Counted from the first letter of the stretch, positions 11,301 through 19,532 are shown. The stretch is 64,000 nt of DNA from Pseudonocardia benzenivorans CB1190 (GCF_000196675.2 NC_015312.1:2480001-2544000), one strand, 5' to 3'. Numbers and translations are program-made. The notes: generated from the letters alone by a model not told the origin.

Positions 11301-12361
11301 GCCGGCTCCTGTGTCTCTGCCGGTTCCGGTGTCCCTGCCGGCTCCGGTGTCCCCGCCAGCTCCGCGACCAGCTCCGCGGCGGCCGCGGGCGCCCCGCCCG
11401 GGCACCAGCGCCGCCAGCGCCGACCGTCCTGCGCGGCGGCCTCGTCGAGCAGCGCCGGCCACGTCGCGGGGTGGGGCCACCGGCGGCGGACGACGGCCAG
11501 TCCGGCCCGGTCGAGCGCCTCGGCGGTGGCCACCTGCTCGCCGTGCGGCCGCTGCTGCGGGACGACGACCGCAGGTGTCCGGGCCGCGGCGACCTCGGCG
11601 AGCGCGTTCTGCCCGGCGTGGGTGACGACGACGTCGGCGCCGCGCAGCAGGGGCCACGGGTCGGCGGTCCAGCCGTCACGGCCCCCGAGCACGGTCCAGT
11701 CCCATCCCGGGGTCGCGCGCTCGGCCGCGGCGAGGTCGTCGTCGCCGACGTCGCGACCACCCGCGCCCAGCAGCACGACGACTCGGCGTGGCCCGTCGCC
11801 ACCCCGCCGGGTGCGGCCGGGCCCGGGCCCGGGTCTGGTCCCGATACGGGAGTCGTAGCGCGACAACGCCCCGACGAACCGCGTCTTCGCCGTCCACGAT
11901 GCGGGCCACGGCGGGTCGAGCACCTCGCGCGGCCAGCAGGCGAGCAGCGCGTCGGCGACGTCGTGTGCCAGCCGGTGGGCGCGGTCGGTCCGGTCGCCGG
12001 GCATCGCCACCACGAGCACGGGCACCCCGAGCAGCCGGCAGAGCAGCGTGACCTCGACCGACACGTCGACGACGACGAGCCGCGGCGCGGTGCGGCCGAT
12101 CCACTCCGCGACCGCGGCCATCCGCCCGCGCAGCCCCGGGTCGTGGCGGGGGACCCAGTGCAGCACCCCGTGGGCGGTCGGGTCGTCGGGCCGGTCGGCC
12201 GCGTCGTCGCGGGGGAGGGTGAGCCAGTCGACGTGGCCGGGGGCGTCGGCCGGCCGGTCGAGGCTGGACAGGACCGTCGCGGGGCCGCCGTGGGCGACGA
12301 GGATCTGCATGGCCCGCACGAGGTGCCCGCGGCCGTGGTGGTGGACGTAGTAGCCGATCAC
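11285..12361 (-). CDS. GT-B glycosyltransferase related to the MurG/UGT (GT28) group
   Basis: 358 residues. The N-terminus VIGYYVHHHGRGHLVR carries the glycine/histidine-rich loop of GT28-type enzymes. The C-terminal half has RRVVVLLGAGG and the donor-binding region VVVTHAGQNALAEVAAARTPA, close to the MurG/UGT nucleotide-sugar site. The C-terminus is a run of TPEPA-like repeats of low complexity. GTG 12361 overlaps the previous stop by 4 bp. The role is presumably in assembling a surface glycan or a small glycoside; it is not murG itself, because the division/peptidoglycan context is absent. Confidence 0.78.
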   Translation of the reverse strand: MIGYYVHHHGRGHLVRAMQILVAHGGPATVLSSLDRPADAPGHVDWLTLPRDDAADRPDDPTAHGVLHWVPRHDPGLRGRMAAVAEWIGRTAPRLVVVDVSVEVTLLCRLLGVPVLVVAMPGDRTDRAHRLAHDVADALLACWPREVLDPPWPASWTAKTRFVGALSRYDSRIGTRPGPGPGRTRRGGDGPRRVVVLLGAGGRDVGDDDLAAAERATPGWDWTVLGGRDGWTADPWPLLRGADVVVTHAGQNALAEVAAARTPAVVVPQQRPHGEQVATAEALDRAGLAVVRRRWPHPATWPALLDEAAAQDGRRWRRWCPGGAPAAAAELVAELAGTPEPAGTPEPAETQEPACAPR

Positions 12362-13434
12362 GCGGCCGCCCGGGTGTAGAGCCCGACGTACTCGTCGACC
12401 ATCCGGCGGTGACTCCAGTGCAGTTCGGCGCGCCGCCGCGCGGCGCGGCGGGAGAGTCCGGTCACCGTGGGGACGACGGCGGCGAGCGCGGCCGTGTCGC
12501 CGGCGGGGACCAGCCGGCCGCAGGAGTCGTCGACGAGCTCGGGCAGCGCACCCACGGCGAAGCCCGCGACGGGTGTCCCGCACGCCAGTGCCTCCGCGAC
12601 GACCAGTCCGTAGGGCTCCTCCCAGCACGGTGTCACCAGCACGGCCGAGGCCCGCCCCATCAGGCTCGTCAGCTCGGAGTGCGCCAGATGACCGACGTAG
12701 CGGACGGCACCACCGAGGCGGGGCGCGACCATCTCGTCGAAGTAGGCCCGGTCGCTGACCGGGCCGGCGAGGTCGAGCGCACAGCCGGCCCGGCGGGCGG
12801 CGTCGACGGCGAGGTGAGCGCCCTTCTCCGGGACCAGCCGGCCCGCCCACACCAGCGGCCCGCCACCGGGGCCGGGTGCGCGGGCCTCGACATCGACGCC
12901 GTTGCGGATCACCGTGACCTCGCCCGCGACGTGCCGCCACGCCCCGGCGGTGTGTGTGCTCACCGCGGTCAGCACTCCGTGCCGGCCCGCCGCGGTCGCG
13001 ATCGCGGACTCCAGCCACGGCGTCGGCGGGGTGTGCAACGTCGTGACGACGGGTGCCCGCACGGTGCGGGCCATCGCCACCGGCAGGTGGTGCAGGCTGT
13101 TGTTGTGCACGACGTCGAGGGCGTGACCGTCGACGTCGTGGCCGTCGGCCAGCCGCAGCATCAGGTCGAGGTAGGCGTGGTGCTCGGCCATGAACACCGC
13201 GGCGGGCATCGAGACGTCGGCGCGGGCGGCGTCGCTGAGCCGCAGGGAGTGCATGATCTCCACCCGCACCCCGGGTGCCAGCTCGGACCCCGGCGCGGCG
13301 AACACCGTGACGACGTGGCCCCGGCGCGTGAGCTCGCGGGCGAGCAGCGCGGTGTGCGCCTCCAGGCCGCCGGCGAACGGCTCCCGGATGGGATGGGTGG
13401 ACGACGCGATGAGCGCGACCCGCAGCGGTGTCAT
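12358..13434 (-). CDS. Family 4 glycosyltransferase
   Basis: 358 residues, GT-B fold. The N-terminal part has GGLEAHTALLARELTRRGHVV. The C-terminal donor domain has VWAGRLVPEKG and the GT4 EX7E-type segment EEPYGLVVAEALACG followed by GTPVAG. It transfers a sugar from an NDP-sugar with retention of configuration; donor and acceptor are unknown. ATG 13434 overlaps the upstream stop (ATGA), and its own stop overlaps the next start. It shares the exact length of the next gene but not its fold subgroup. Confidence 0.85.
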   Translation of the reverse strand: MTPLRVALIASSTHPIREPFAGGLEAHTALLARELTRRGHVVTVFAAPGSELAPGVRVEIMHSLRLSDAARADVSMPAAVFMAEHHAYLDLMLRLADGHDVDGHALDVVHNNSLHHLPVAMARTVRAPVVTTLHTPPTPWLESAIATAAGRHGVLTAVSTHTAGAWRHVAGEVTVIRNGVDVEARAPGPGGGPLVWAGRLVPEKGAHLAVDAARRAGCALDLAGPVSDRAYFDEMVAPRLGGAVRYVGHLAHSELTSLMGRASAVLVTPCWEEPYGLVVAEALACGTPVAGFAVGALPELVDDSCGRLVPAGDTAALAAVVPTVTGLSRRAARRRAELHWSHRRMVDEYVGLYTRAAA

Positions 13435-14546
13435 CCGCGGACCTGGTCGTAGATCCGCCGGTGAGCGGCGGCCACGGCGACCCGTTCGGCGGTGCGCCGG
13501 TCGCGGCCGGGACGCTGCGGTGGTTGTCCACCACAGGCCCCGACGATCGCCCCGGTGAGCGAGACCGGGTCGAACCCGTCGCGCTCGTCGTTGCGGTAGG
13601 TCAGGCACGGCCGCTGGTCGCGGAAGTACCCGCAGCTCGGGGCCACCACGACCGTGCCGAGGTCGTGGCAGGCTTCCAACCAGCCCGAATGGGTTCCGAA
13701 CCGGTACGGCAGGATCGATACGTCGATCCGGTCGCGCAGGTAGGTCCACAGCTCGTCGTCGGAGAAGAAGTCGTGCACCTCCAGGCGCAGCAGCCCGCGC
13801 CGGTGCGCTCGCGTCAGCCACTGCGCGAGCGCGGGGTCGTGCCGGTCGCCGGCCGGGTCCATCACGTCGGTGTGCACGTCGACGCGCAGGACCACGCCGT
13901 CGAGGCTGTTGATCACGGCCGCCGCCGTCTCCAGCACGGGCATCGGGTCCATGTTGGCGCGCAGGCTCTTCAGATGGATCCCGACGACGGTCTCGGCCCG
14001 CGCCGCCCGCGGGGCATCGATCGAGGGCAGGTCGACCACGTGCGGGTGCGGGAGGACGAACGGCTCGCGGCCCCAGCGGCGCGCGATCTCGGCGGCCGCG
14101 CCCGCGGTCAGCGTGACGAGCGCGTCGGCCGCCGGGACGAGCACGTCGAGATGCCGGTCGTGCGCGTCGCGGTGCACGTGGTGCGGGTTGCGCAGGTCGT
14201 GAACGGTGTAGACGAGCGGTTTGCCGAAGCGCCGCAACGTCTGCACGAGGGCACGCAGGTCGTCGACGGGTTGGGCGTCGAACCCGAAGTGGACGTGGAA
14301 CACGTCGAACGACCGGTGGTTGTCGGCGACCCACCCCGGATCGAGCATCACCGGTGGCCACCAGACGGACTGGTCGCTGGGTGCGGGGCAGGGGCGCGGG
14401 TCCGGGAGGCGCCGGACCCCGTCGTCGGCCAGCGGGTCCGACAGGTGCCGGACGTAGACGTGGCCGGAGGGCACGGAGGCGACGGTCAGGACGTCGGTGG
14501 GCCCGCCGGCTCGGGCGGGGCAGCCGTCGAGCGTCGGCCCGCTCAT
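13431..14546 (-). CDS. Glycosyltransferase, first gene of the operon
   Basis: 371 residues with a GT-B/GT4-like layout: FHVHFGFDAQ near residue 84, VYTVHDLRNPHH, then a C-terminal region with VSILPYRFGTHSGWLEACHD, where donor-binding residues normally sit. Similarity to known families is looser than for its neighbour, so the sugar specificity is open. ATG 14546 starts the mature-looking frame; the preceding in-frame sequence back to 14660 is low-complexity. A canonical SigF-like promoter (14619-14645) lies 72 bp upstream and should drive the entire six-gene operon down to nnrD. Confidence 0.78.
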   Translation of the reverse strand: MSGPTLDGCPARAGGPTDVLTVASVPSGHVYVRHLSDPLADDGVRRLPDPRPCPAPSDQSVWWPPVMLDPGWVADNHRSFDVFHVHFGFDAQPVDDLRALVQTLRRFGKPLVYTVHDLRNPHHVHRDAHDRHLDVLVPAADALVTLTAGAAAEIARRWGREPFVLPHPHVVDLPSIDAPRAARAETVVGIHLKSLRANMDPMPVLETAAAVINSLDGVVLRVDVHTDVMDPAGDRHDPALAQWLTRAHRRGLLRLEVHDFFSDDELWTYLRDRIDVSILPYRFGTHSGWLEACHDLGTVVVAPSCGYFRDQRPCLTYRNDERDGFDPVSLTGAIVGACGGQPPQRPGRDRRTAERVAVAAAHRRIYDQVRG

Positions 14547-14618
14547 CGTGCGGCGTCCGCGTCTCCGCGGCGCGGACCGGCATCCCGGGGCTCGGACATC
14601 GTGATCACAGCGCGGTCG

Positions 14619-14645
14619 ATACCCGAAGCCCCCCGAACGGAAACC
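14619..14645 (-). promoter_or_regulatory. SigF/SigB-like promoter GGTTT-N16-GGGTAT
   Basis: Minus-strand -35 GGTTT (14641-14645), 16 bp spacer, -10 GGGTAT (14619-14624). The match to the actinobacterial SigF consensus is complete by eye. It precedes the glycosyltransferase/phosphatase/nnrD operon, leaving a leader of roughly 65 nt. Confidence 0.65.
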
Positions 14646-14663
14646 GCGCCGGGACGGCACGGG

Positions 14664-15716
14664 TCAGGCACGTGAGCGCGCCCGCCGCGGCTCGCCCGCG
14701 ACGGTGTCGGCCGCGTCGGCGCCGCGCGCGCCCATCGGCTCGGCGGGCCCGCGCGTGGTGTCACGCGCCGTCTGCCGCTCGCTCTCGGCGTTGATCTCGG
14801 CCCCGAGCAGGACGATGTAGCTGGTCAGGTACAGCCACAGCAGCAGCACGACGGCGCCGGCCAGCGCACCGTAGGTCTTGTTGTAGGAGCCGAAGTTGTC
14901 GACGTACACGCTGAAGACGATGCTGCCGACGAGCCACAGGACGGTGGCCACGACCGCCCCGACGCTGACCCAGCGGAACTTCGGCGCGTCGCGGTCGGGG
15001 GCCACGCGGTAGACGACCGCGAGCGCGACGACGACCAGCACGACGAGCAGCACCCACCGCACGACCTGCGCGACGACGAGCCCGGCACCGCCGAGACCCA
15101 CGGCCTCGAACACGGCGGGCATCGCGGCGACGAGCGCGACCGCGAGCAGTACGAACACGATCGCGGCGAGGGTCAGGCCGAGCGCCGTGCCCCGCAGCCG
15201 CAGGAAGCCACGGGTCTCCTCCTCGTCGTAGGCGAGGTTGGTGGCCCTGATCAGGTTCATCGTGCCCGCCGAGGCGCTCCACAGCGCGGCGAGCAGCGAC
15301 ACCACCAGGCCGACGCCGAGGGCGCCGGTGCCCGCGCTGCTCACCGCGCCGAGCTGGTCGGCGACGATCGGGCGCGCCGCCGCCGGCAGGATCGCGGCGA
15401 GCCGGTCGACCTGGTCACCGACCTGCGCGGGGTCCGCGACCAGGCCGTAGACGGTGATGGCGGCGATCAGCGCCGGGAACAGCGCGAGGAAGGCGAAGAA
15501 CGCGACCCCGCCCGCGAGGATCGGCACGTTGTCCGCCTTGGCCTCCGCCCACGCCCGCCGGGTCACCTGCCACCAGCCGGCGGGCGGTACCTGCGCCGGG
15601 GTGCGGGCCCGCCTGCCGGGGACCTGCGCGTCGTCACCGCCGTCCGGCGTCCGGCCGTCACGGTCGGTGCGGTCCTGACCGGCCGGGTCTCGTCTCGTCG
15701 TCACGACGGACCACAT
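14664..15716 (-). CDS. YihY/BrkB-family inner-membrane protein
   Basis: 350 residues. About 70 hydrophilic residues are followed by six hydrophobic helices. The family pattern ILAGGVAFFAFLALFPALIA lies near residue 90, SLLAALWSASAGTMNLI near 170, and NFGSYNKTYGALAGAVVLLLW near 280. The tail is hydrophilic. It was once mis-annotated as ribonuclease BN; the function is unknown, with transport or envelope roles suggested. ATG 15716 is used; a GTG 12 bases in (15704) is an alternative. It stands alone, 117 bp after the start of the glycosyltransferase operon on the same strand. Confidence 0.85.
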   Translation of the reverse strand: MWSVVTTRRDPAGQDRTDRDGRTPDGGDDAQVPGRRARTPAQVPPAGWWQVTRRAWAEAKADNVPILAGGVAFFAFLALFPALIAAITVYGLVADPAQVGDQVDRLAAILPAAARPIVADQLGAVSSAGTGALGVGLVVSLLAALWSASAGTMNLIRATNLAYDEEETRGFLRLRGTALGLTLAAIVFVLLAVALVAAMPAVFEAVGLGGAGLVVAQVVRWVLLVVLVVVALAVVYRVAPDRDAPKFRWVSVGAVVATVLWLVGSIVFSVYVDNFGSYNKTYGALAGAVVLLLWLYLTSYIVLLGAEINAESERQTARDTTRGPAEPMGARGADAADTVAGEPRRARSRA

Positions 15717-15795
15717 GCCCCGCCCGGGGGCGGTCGAATCCTGCCCGCCGCGAGGGAACCGGCTCACGCGGGGGACCACCCTGCACCGGGCCGGT

Positions 15796-15831
15796 GAGCG
15801 GCGATGGTCGCCAGGGCGACCATCGCCGCTC
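15796..15831 (-). terminator. Perfect 16-bp hairpin, likely terminator of the ANTAR gene
   Basis: The arms 15796-15811 and 15816-15831 are perfectly complementary (GAGCGGCGATGGTCGC on the left) around a CAGG loop. It lies 170 bp after the end of the minus-strand GAF-ANTAR gene and 80 bp before yihY. A bidirectional terminator or a protein-binding palindrome are both possible. Confidence 0.6.
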
Positions 15832-15863
15832 CCGACCTCGGGGCGCCCGGCCGCACCCGCGGG

Positions 15864-16012
15864 CCCGAGGCTCCCCGCGGGCTGCGCCGGCGCGGGCCGG
15901 GCTCGTAGGGGGCGCACCCCGCGTGGGCCGGAGGCTCGACCGGGGTGCGCCCGCGCGGGGTATGAAGGCTCGCAGCGGGGTTGCGCCGGCGGGTCGGGCC
16001 GTCAGAGCTCGC
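15864..16012. repeat. Degenerate short repeats AGGCTC...TGCGCC
   Basis: At least three related units begin near 15867, 15931 and 15964, each with (G/A)AGGCTC followed by a CGGGGTTGCGCC-like core; a weaker fourth copy runs into the 3' end of the ANTAR gene near 16003. Spacing is irregular (about 64, 33 and 39 bp). They look like decayed REP-type elements. Confidence 0.4.
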
Positions 16013-16745
16013 AGCGGCGCTGTGTGACGGTGCCGGCGATGTCGGCGAGCTTGACGTTCATCCGCTGCGACACCGAGCGCAGGATCTCGAAGGCCTGCTC
16101 CTCGGTGATGCCCTCGCGCTCCATGAGGATGCCCTTGGCCTGCCCGATGACGTCGCGGTTGCGTAGCGCTGCGCGCAGGTTCTCGTTCGTGCGCTCCGCC
16201 GCCAGGGCGGCTCGCCGGGTGTCGAGTACGGTGGCGGTGTGCGCGGCGAGCACGACCGCGGCGTCGAGGTCGGCCCCGTCGAGACCGCCGCGCCCGCGGG
16301 ACAGGAAGTTCAGCGCGCCGAGACGCGGCGGCTCCTCGTGGGCGAACAGCCCGACCGCCAACGCGCTGTGCACGCCGTCGTGGGCTGCGGCGGGGCCCCA
16401 GCGGGCGAGTCGCGTATCGGCCCCGAGGTCCGAGGAGGCGAACACGCCGAGCCCGGCCCGACTGCTGGCCAGCAAGCACGGACCCTCGCGCAACCGGTAC
16501 TGCAGCTCGTCGAGGCGGGCGGCGAGCGGCTCGGTGCAGACCGCGGTCTCGAACGTGCCGTCGTCGAGGTGGATCGTCACGCTGACCAGGTCCGCCGCGG
16601 GGACCATCGCGCCGGCGGCCTCGACGATCAGCCTCAACGCGTCCTCCGGCGTGGCCGTCTTGCCGAGCGCCGCCGCCACCATCGAGAACTCGTGGGCCCA
16701 GTCATGGGCACCCGCCCCGTTCGCCACGGCGTCGCCGCCCTCCAC
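16002..16745 (-). CDS. GAF and ANTAR domain transcription antiterminator
   Basis: 247 residues. A GAF domain (residues about 20-165) is followed by a helical linker and a C-terminal ANTAR domain whose hallmark helix NRDVIGQAKGILMEREG is near residue 195. ANTAR proteins bind paired RNA hairpins in leaders and prevent termination; the GAF domain would sense the signal. GTG 16745 is chosen because it follows GAGGG at six bases; longer in-frame options (16778, 16814) lack a ribosome site. Its RNA targets are not evident nearby. Confidence 0.85.
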   Translation of the reverse strand: MEGGDAVANGAGAHDWAHEFSMVAAALGKTATPEDALRLIVEAAGAMVPAADLVSVTIHLDDGTFETAVCTEPLAARLDELQYRLREGPCLLASSRAGLGVFASSDLGADTRLARWGPAAAHDGVHSALAVGLFAHEEPPRLGALNFLSRGRGGLDGADLDAAVVLAAHTATVLDTRRAALAAERTNENLRAALRNRDVIGQAKGILMEREGITEEQAFEILRSVSQRMNVKLADIAGTVTQRRCEL

Positions 16746-16893
16746 GGTCGTCCCTCGAAACCCGTCACGTGTCGCCACCGAACGTACTGCCGCGCCGTCC
16801 GTGCAGGAAACCACCGCGCGGCCTCATCCTGTCCCCCGGACCTGCGCGCCGGACCTGGGCGCGGTCGTCTCGCCCGCGTTGCCGAGCTGGGTG

Positions 16894-16918
16894 GTTTGGC
16901 GGACCGACGGCGGGGCAC
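16894..16918 (+). promoter_or_regulatory. Weak SigF-like promoter GTTTG-N14-GGGCAC
   Basis: The -35 GTTTG is good but the -10 is GGGCAC rather than GGGTAC. It lies 31 bp before the small acidic protein gene at 16950. Low confidence. Confidence 0.3.
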
Positions 16919-16949
16919 GCCGCGCGCACACCCGATGAGAGGAGGCCCG

Positions 16950-17069
16950 ATGAGCGAGCCGACACCCGAGCCGCACTACGGCGAGGAGTCCGAGGAGCAG
17001 ACGCCGACCTACGGCGAGCAGACCCCGCCGCAGGAGACCGACGACGAGGTCGCCCCGGCAGACGAGTGA
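16950..17069 (+). CDS. Small acidic hypothetical protein
   Basis: 39 residues, very rich in Glu, Thr, Pro and Asp, with two TYGE/HYGE-like repeats. No hydrophobic core, so probably disordered. It is supported by a strong ribosome site (GAGAGGAGG) five bases before ATG and by an 18-bp hairpin right after the stop. I do not recognise a family. Several other very small acidic genes occur in this window next to SigF-like promoters. Confidence 0.6.
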   Translation: MSEPTPEPHYGEESEEQTPTYGEQTPPQETDDEVAPADE

Positions 17070-17085
17070 CGATCGACCCGGCTCC

Positions 17086-17126
17086 GCCGGCGCACCCGCG
17101 GCCGAGGCGGCCGCGGGTGCGCCGGC
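17086..17126 (+). terminator. Perfect 18-bp terminator hairpin
   Basis: The arms 17086-17103 and 17109-17126 pair perfectly (GCCGGCGCACCCGCGGCC) around loop GAGGC, starting 17 bp after the stop of the 39-residue gene. It can act in both directions and may also stop transcription from the minus-strand corA unit. Confidence 0.7.
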
Positions 17127-17226
17127 ACGCCGCCGAGGCGTTCGTCCGGCTCGGCGCGCGGGCGCCGGGACCGTTCCCGGCGGCGCGGAGCACAGCGGTG
17201 CCGGGGCATCGGGACCCCGTCCGGGG

Positions 17227-17430
17227 TCAGTCCCGGCCCCGGGCCCCGAGGTGCGGGTCCTTCGCCTCGTCCGGCGACGGTTCGCCCTGCGCCCCGGGCA
17301 CCGCGACCTGCGGCCCGCCCGGGACCTCCGCCATGCCCTCCACCGAGGCGGTCTGGTTGTCGGGGTCGGCCGCGGCGCGGGTCGCCGGGCTCGGCTGGTC
17401 CTGCGGAGCGTTCTCGGTGTTCTCGGCCAT
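17227..17430 (-). CDS. Small hypothetical protein downstream of the CorA-like gene
   Basis: 67 residues, hydrophilic, rich in Ala, Pro, Asp and Gln, with no recognisable domain or membrane segment. It follows the CorA-like gene on the same strand with a 42 bp gap. No ribosome site precedes the ATG. Instead a GGATG-N14-GGGTAC promoter ends exactly nine bases before it, which would give an almost leaderless message. Function unknown. Confidence 0.5.
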   Translation of the reverse strand: MAENTENAPQDQPSPATRAAADPDNQTASVEGMAEVPGGPQVAVPGAQGEPSPDEAKDPHLGARGRD

Positions 17431-17439
17431 GGCGACGGA

Positions 17440-17464
17440 GTACCCGTGGCCGGACGGTTCATCC
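17440..17464 (-). promoter_or_regulatory. SigF-like promoter GGATG-N14-GGGTAC, nine bases before ATG
   Basis: Minus-strand -10 GGGTAC (17440-17445), 14 bp spacer, -35 GGATG (17460-17464). The geometry (nine bases from -10 to ATG) recurs at 37119-37143 and 49517-49541, and for the -10 alone at 62177-62182. Confidence 0.5.
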
Positions 17465-17472
17465 CCGGACGC

Positions 17473-18552
17473 TCACAGCCAGCCCTTGCGCCGCAGCGAG
17501 AAGTACACGAGTCCGGCCAGCACGACGATGACCGCGGTACTGGTGACGAAGCCCCACGGCTGCTCGAAGCCCGGGTAGGGCACGTTCTGGCCGTACCAGC
17601 CGGTGACCGCCGTCGGCACCGCGATGATGGCGGCCCATGCGGCCAGCTTGCGGGTGATGACGTTGAGCTGGTTGCCCTGTTCGGTGGCGTTGCTGTCGAG
17701 GATCGTCGCGACGTGGTCGCGGGTCGCGTCGACGGTCTCGGCGGCCCCGAGCGCGTGGTCGTGGACATCCTCGAAGTAGGGCGCCATCGCCGGGCGGGCG
17801 AGCCGGATGTGCTCGTCGTCGCGCAGCACCCGGGCCAGGACCTCGCGCATCGGAACGGTCACGCGGCGCAGCCCGGCGAGGCTCTTGCGCAGCTCGAAAC
17901 CACGACGGCGCACGTCGACGTCGGTGCCGGGCTCGAAGAGCGCGTCCTCCAGTTCGTCGGCGAGGTCGTCGAGCCGCTGCGCGGCCTGGTGGTGCCCGTC
18001 GACGACGGCGTCGAGCCAGCCGTGGACGAGGAACCCGACGCCGTTGCCCGCAAGATCGGCCGCGGCGTCCCAGCGCGCCTCCACGACGTCGATGTCGAAG
18101 TCGGCCTTGCGCACGGTGATCAGCGCTCGCGGGGTGACGAACGCGCTCATCTCGCTGGTCACCAGCTCGCAGCCGGCGTCGCGCACCTCCACCGCGTACA
18201 GGTTGACGAACAGGTGCGAGCTGTAGCGGTCGACCTTCGGGCGCTGCTCGTCGACGACCGCGTCCTCCACCGCGAGCGGGTGCAGCCCGAACTCCTCGAC
18301 GAGGATCGCGAGGTCCGACTCGTCGGGATCGTGCAGGTCCAGCCAGACGACCGCGTCGTCGTGGGCGGCGAGGTGCTCGGAGATGCGTTCGGCGGGAAAT
18401 CCCTGGTCGACGAGGGTGCCGTCGCGGTAGAGCCGGGTCCGCGTCGGGCAGCGCGGCGGGACCGCCGTCGTGACGCTGTGCGCGCAAGGGCCGGGCGTCT
18501 GCGGGTCCCCGTGCGCGGGGACGGTCCGGGGCGTGGCGTGCGGGCCGGTCAT
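17473..18552 (-). CDS. CorA-like magnesium/divalent cation channel
   Basis: 359 residues. A large N-terminal cytosolic domain (WLDLHDPDESDLAIL near residue 70) leads to a long stalk helix and two C-terminal membrane helices, with a short basic cytosolic tail. The selectivity motif after the first helix reads YGQN rather than the usual YGMN of CorA. This is a visible substitution at the second motif position from the end and could alter ion choice (Mg2+, Co2+, Zn2+). ATG 18552 is the last Met before the conserved domain. A weak GGTTT-N16-AGGTAG element lies just upstream (18561-18587). Confidence 0.88.
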   Translation of the reverse strand: MTGPHATPRTVPAHGDPQTPGPCAHSVTTAVPPRCPTRTRLYRDGTLVDQGFPAERISEHLAAHDDAVVWLDLHDPDESDLAILVEEFGLHPLAVEDAVVDEQRPKVDRYSSHLFVNLYAVEVRDAGCELVTSEMSAFVTPRALITVRKADFDIDVVEARWDAAADLAGNGVGFLVHGWLDAVVDGHHQAAQRLDDLADELEDALFEPGTDVDVRRRGFELRKSLAGLRRVTVPMREVLARVLRDDEHIRLARPAMAPYFEDVHDHALGAAETVDATRDHVATILDSNATEQGNQLNVITRKLAAWAAIIAVPTAVTGWYGQNVPYPGFEQPWGFVTSTAVIVVLAGLVYFSLRRKGWL

Positions 18553-18897
18553 GCCCGGACCTACCTGGCCCGGCCGCCCTGCAAACCCCGGGCGGGGTCC
18601 GGGAACCCGGCGAGGCCGACGGCGAACGACGGCCGGCGCTCCGCCACGCCGCAGGGGTGGCTGTGAACGCAGGGCAGCGCCGCGACGAGATCGGTGTTCT
18701 GGGCCCAGGAAGAGCCGATCGACCATCCGGTCGACATCGGTCCCCGTCACGCCCATGACGCGCCCGACCGAGCGCCGTCCCGGTAAGGATCAGGCGCACC
18801 GACGCTCAGGAGGCACCGCAGGCGGGGTCATGCCGTTGTCGTAGACCTGCACCATCAGCTGTTGCTGGTCGTGAACGTGCCGTGCCCGGTTTCGCAG
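18553..18897. other. Gene-free stretch upstream of the CorA-like gene
   Basis: Contains an imperfect SigF-like element at 18561-18587 (GGTTT-N16-AGGTAG, minus strand) only eight bases before the CorA start. The rest, including the less GC-rich stretch 18780-18897 next to the DUF4383 gene end, shows no gene I can support. Confidence 0.35.
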
Positions 18898-19353
18898 TCA
18901 GTCCTCGGCGAGGACGTCGTCGCCGCCCGGGATCTGGCGGCGCAGCGGGACGAGCGCGAGCACCAGGCCGAGCAGGGCGAACGCACCGGCGGCGACCACC
19001 GCGGGCACGTTCATGGCGAGCGGGTCCGCGTCCGGGTTCGCGACACCGATGATGCCGAGGACCACGAACACCGCGTTGACGACGGCGAGCAGCCAGCCGT
19101 AGCCGCGGGCGGCAGGCGCCCGGCTCGCCGCCGCCCACCCGATGACGCCGAGCAGCACCTGCAGGGCGCAGCGCAGCGCGTTGCACTCGATGCCGAGCAG
19201 CGTCGACTGCTGCCCGTCCGGACCGGCCGGTGCGAACGACGGCCAGAACCCGACGAGCCCGTAGAGGAACATCAGGGTGCCCAGCACCAGCGCACCGATC
19301 TGGATCCACAGGACGGGCGCGGGTCTCGTCCGCTGCGTGGTCGACTCGGCCAT
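18898..19353 (-). CDS. DUF4383 four-helix membrane protein
   Basis: 151 residues with four hydrophobic helices and short loops, fitting the DUF4383 family of small actinobacterial membrane proteins, of unknown function. ATG 19353 follows AGGGAG at good spacing. A SigF-like promoter with the GGGTAG -10 (19401-19425) lies 47 bp upstream, back to back with one for the gene at 19533, so a stress role is inferred from context only. Confidence 0.75.
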   Translation of the reverse strand: MAESTTQRTRPAPVLWIQIGALVLGTLMFLYGLVGFWPSFAPAGPDGQQSTLLGIECNALRCALQVLLGVIGWAAASRAPAARGYGWLLAVVNAVFVVLGIIGVANPDADPLAMNVPAVVAAGAFALLGLVLALVPLRRQIPGGDDVLAED

Positions 19354-19400
19354 GGAGCTCCCTTCGAGTGCGTGCGACGCGCGGCGCCGGTTCGCCGGGG

Positions 19401-19425
19401 CTACCCGGTGGATCGCGGCGCACGC
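19401..19425 (-). promoter_or_regulatory. SigF-like promoter GCGTG-N14-GGGTAG for the DUF4383 gene
   Basis: Minus-strand -10 GGGTAG (19401-19406), 14 bp spacer, loose -35 GCGTG (19421-19425). Divergent from 19430-19454; the -35 elements almost touch. Confidence 0.4.
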
Positions 19426-19429
19426 ACGC

Positions 19430-19454
19430 GATTCGACGACGCCGTCGCGGGTAG
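19430..19454 (+). promoter_or_regulatory. SigF-like promoter GATTC-N14-GGGTAG
   Basis: -35 GATTC (19430-19434), 14 bp spacer, -10 GGGTAG (19449-19454). Faces the small acidic gene at 19533 and possibly the hemerythrin gene beyond it. Confidence 0.4.
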
Positions 19455-19532
19455 CCCTCGTGCGTACGAGACCGCAGCGGCGGGAGGTGCCACGGCCGTG
19501 CCCGCCGCACGACCACGAGGCAGGTGACGTCG

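Noticed and set aside
11285-12361. murG
   Set aside because: Shares the donor-binding pattern but sits with other glycosyltransferases, lacks division-cluster context and has a repeat-rich tail.
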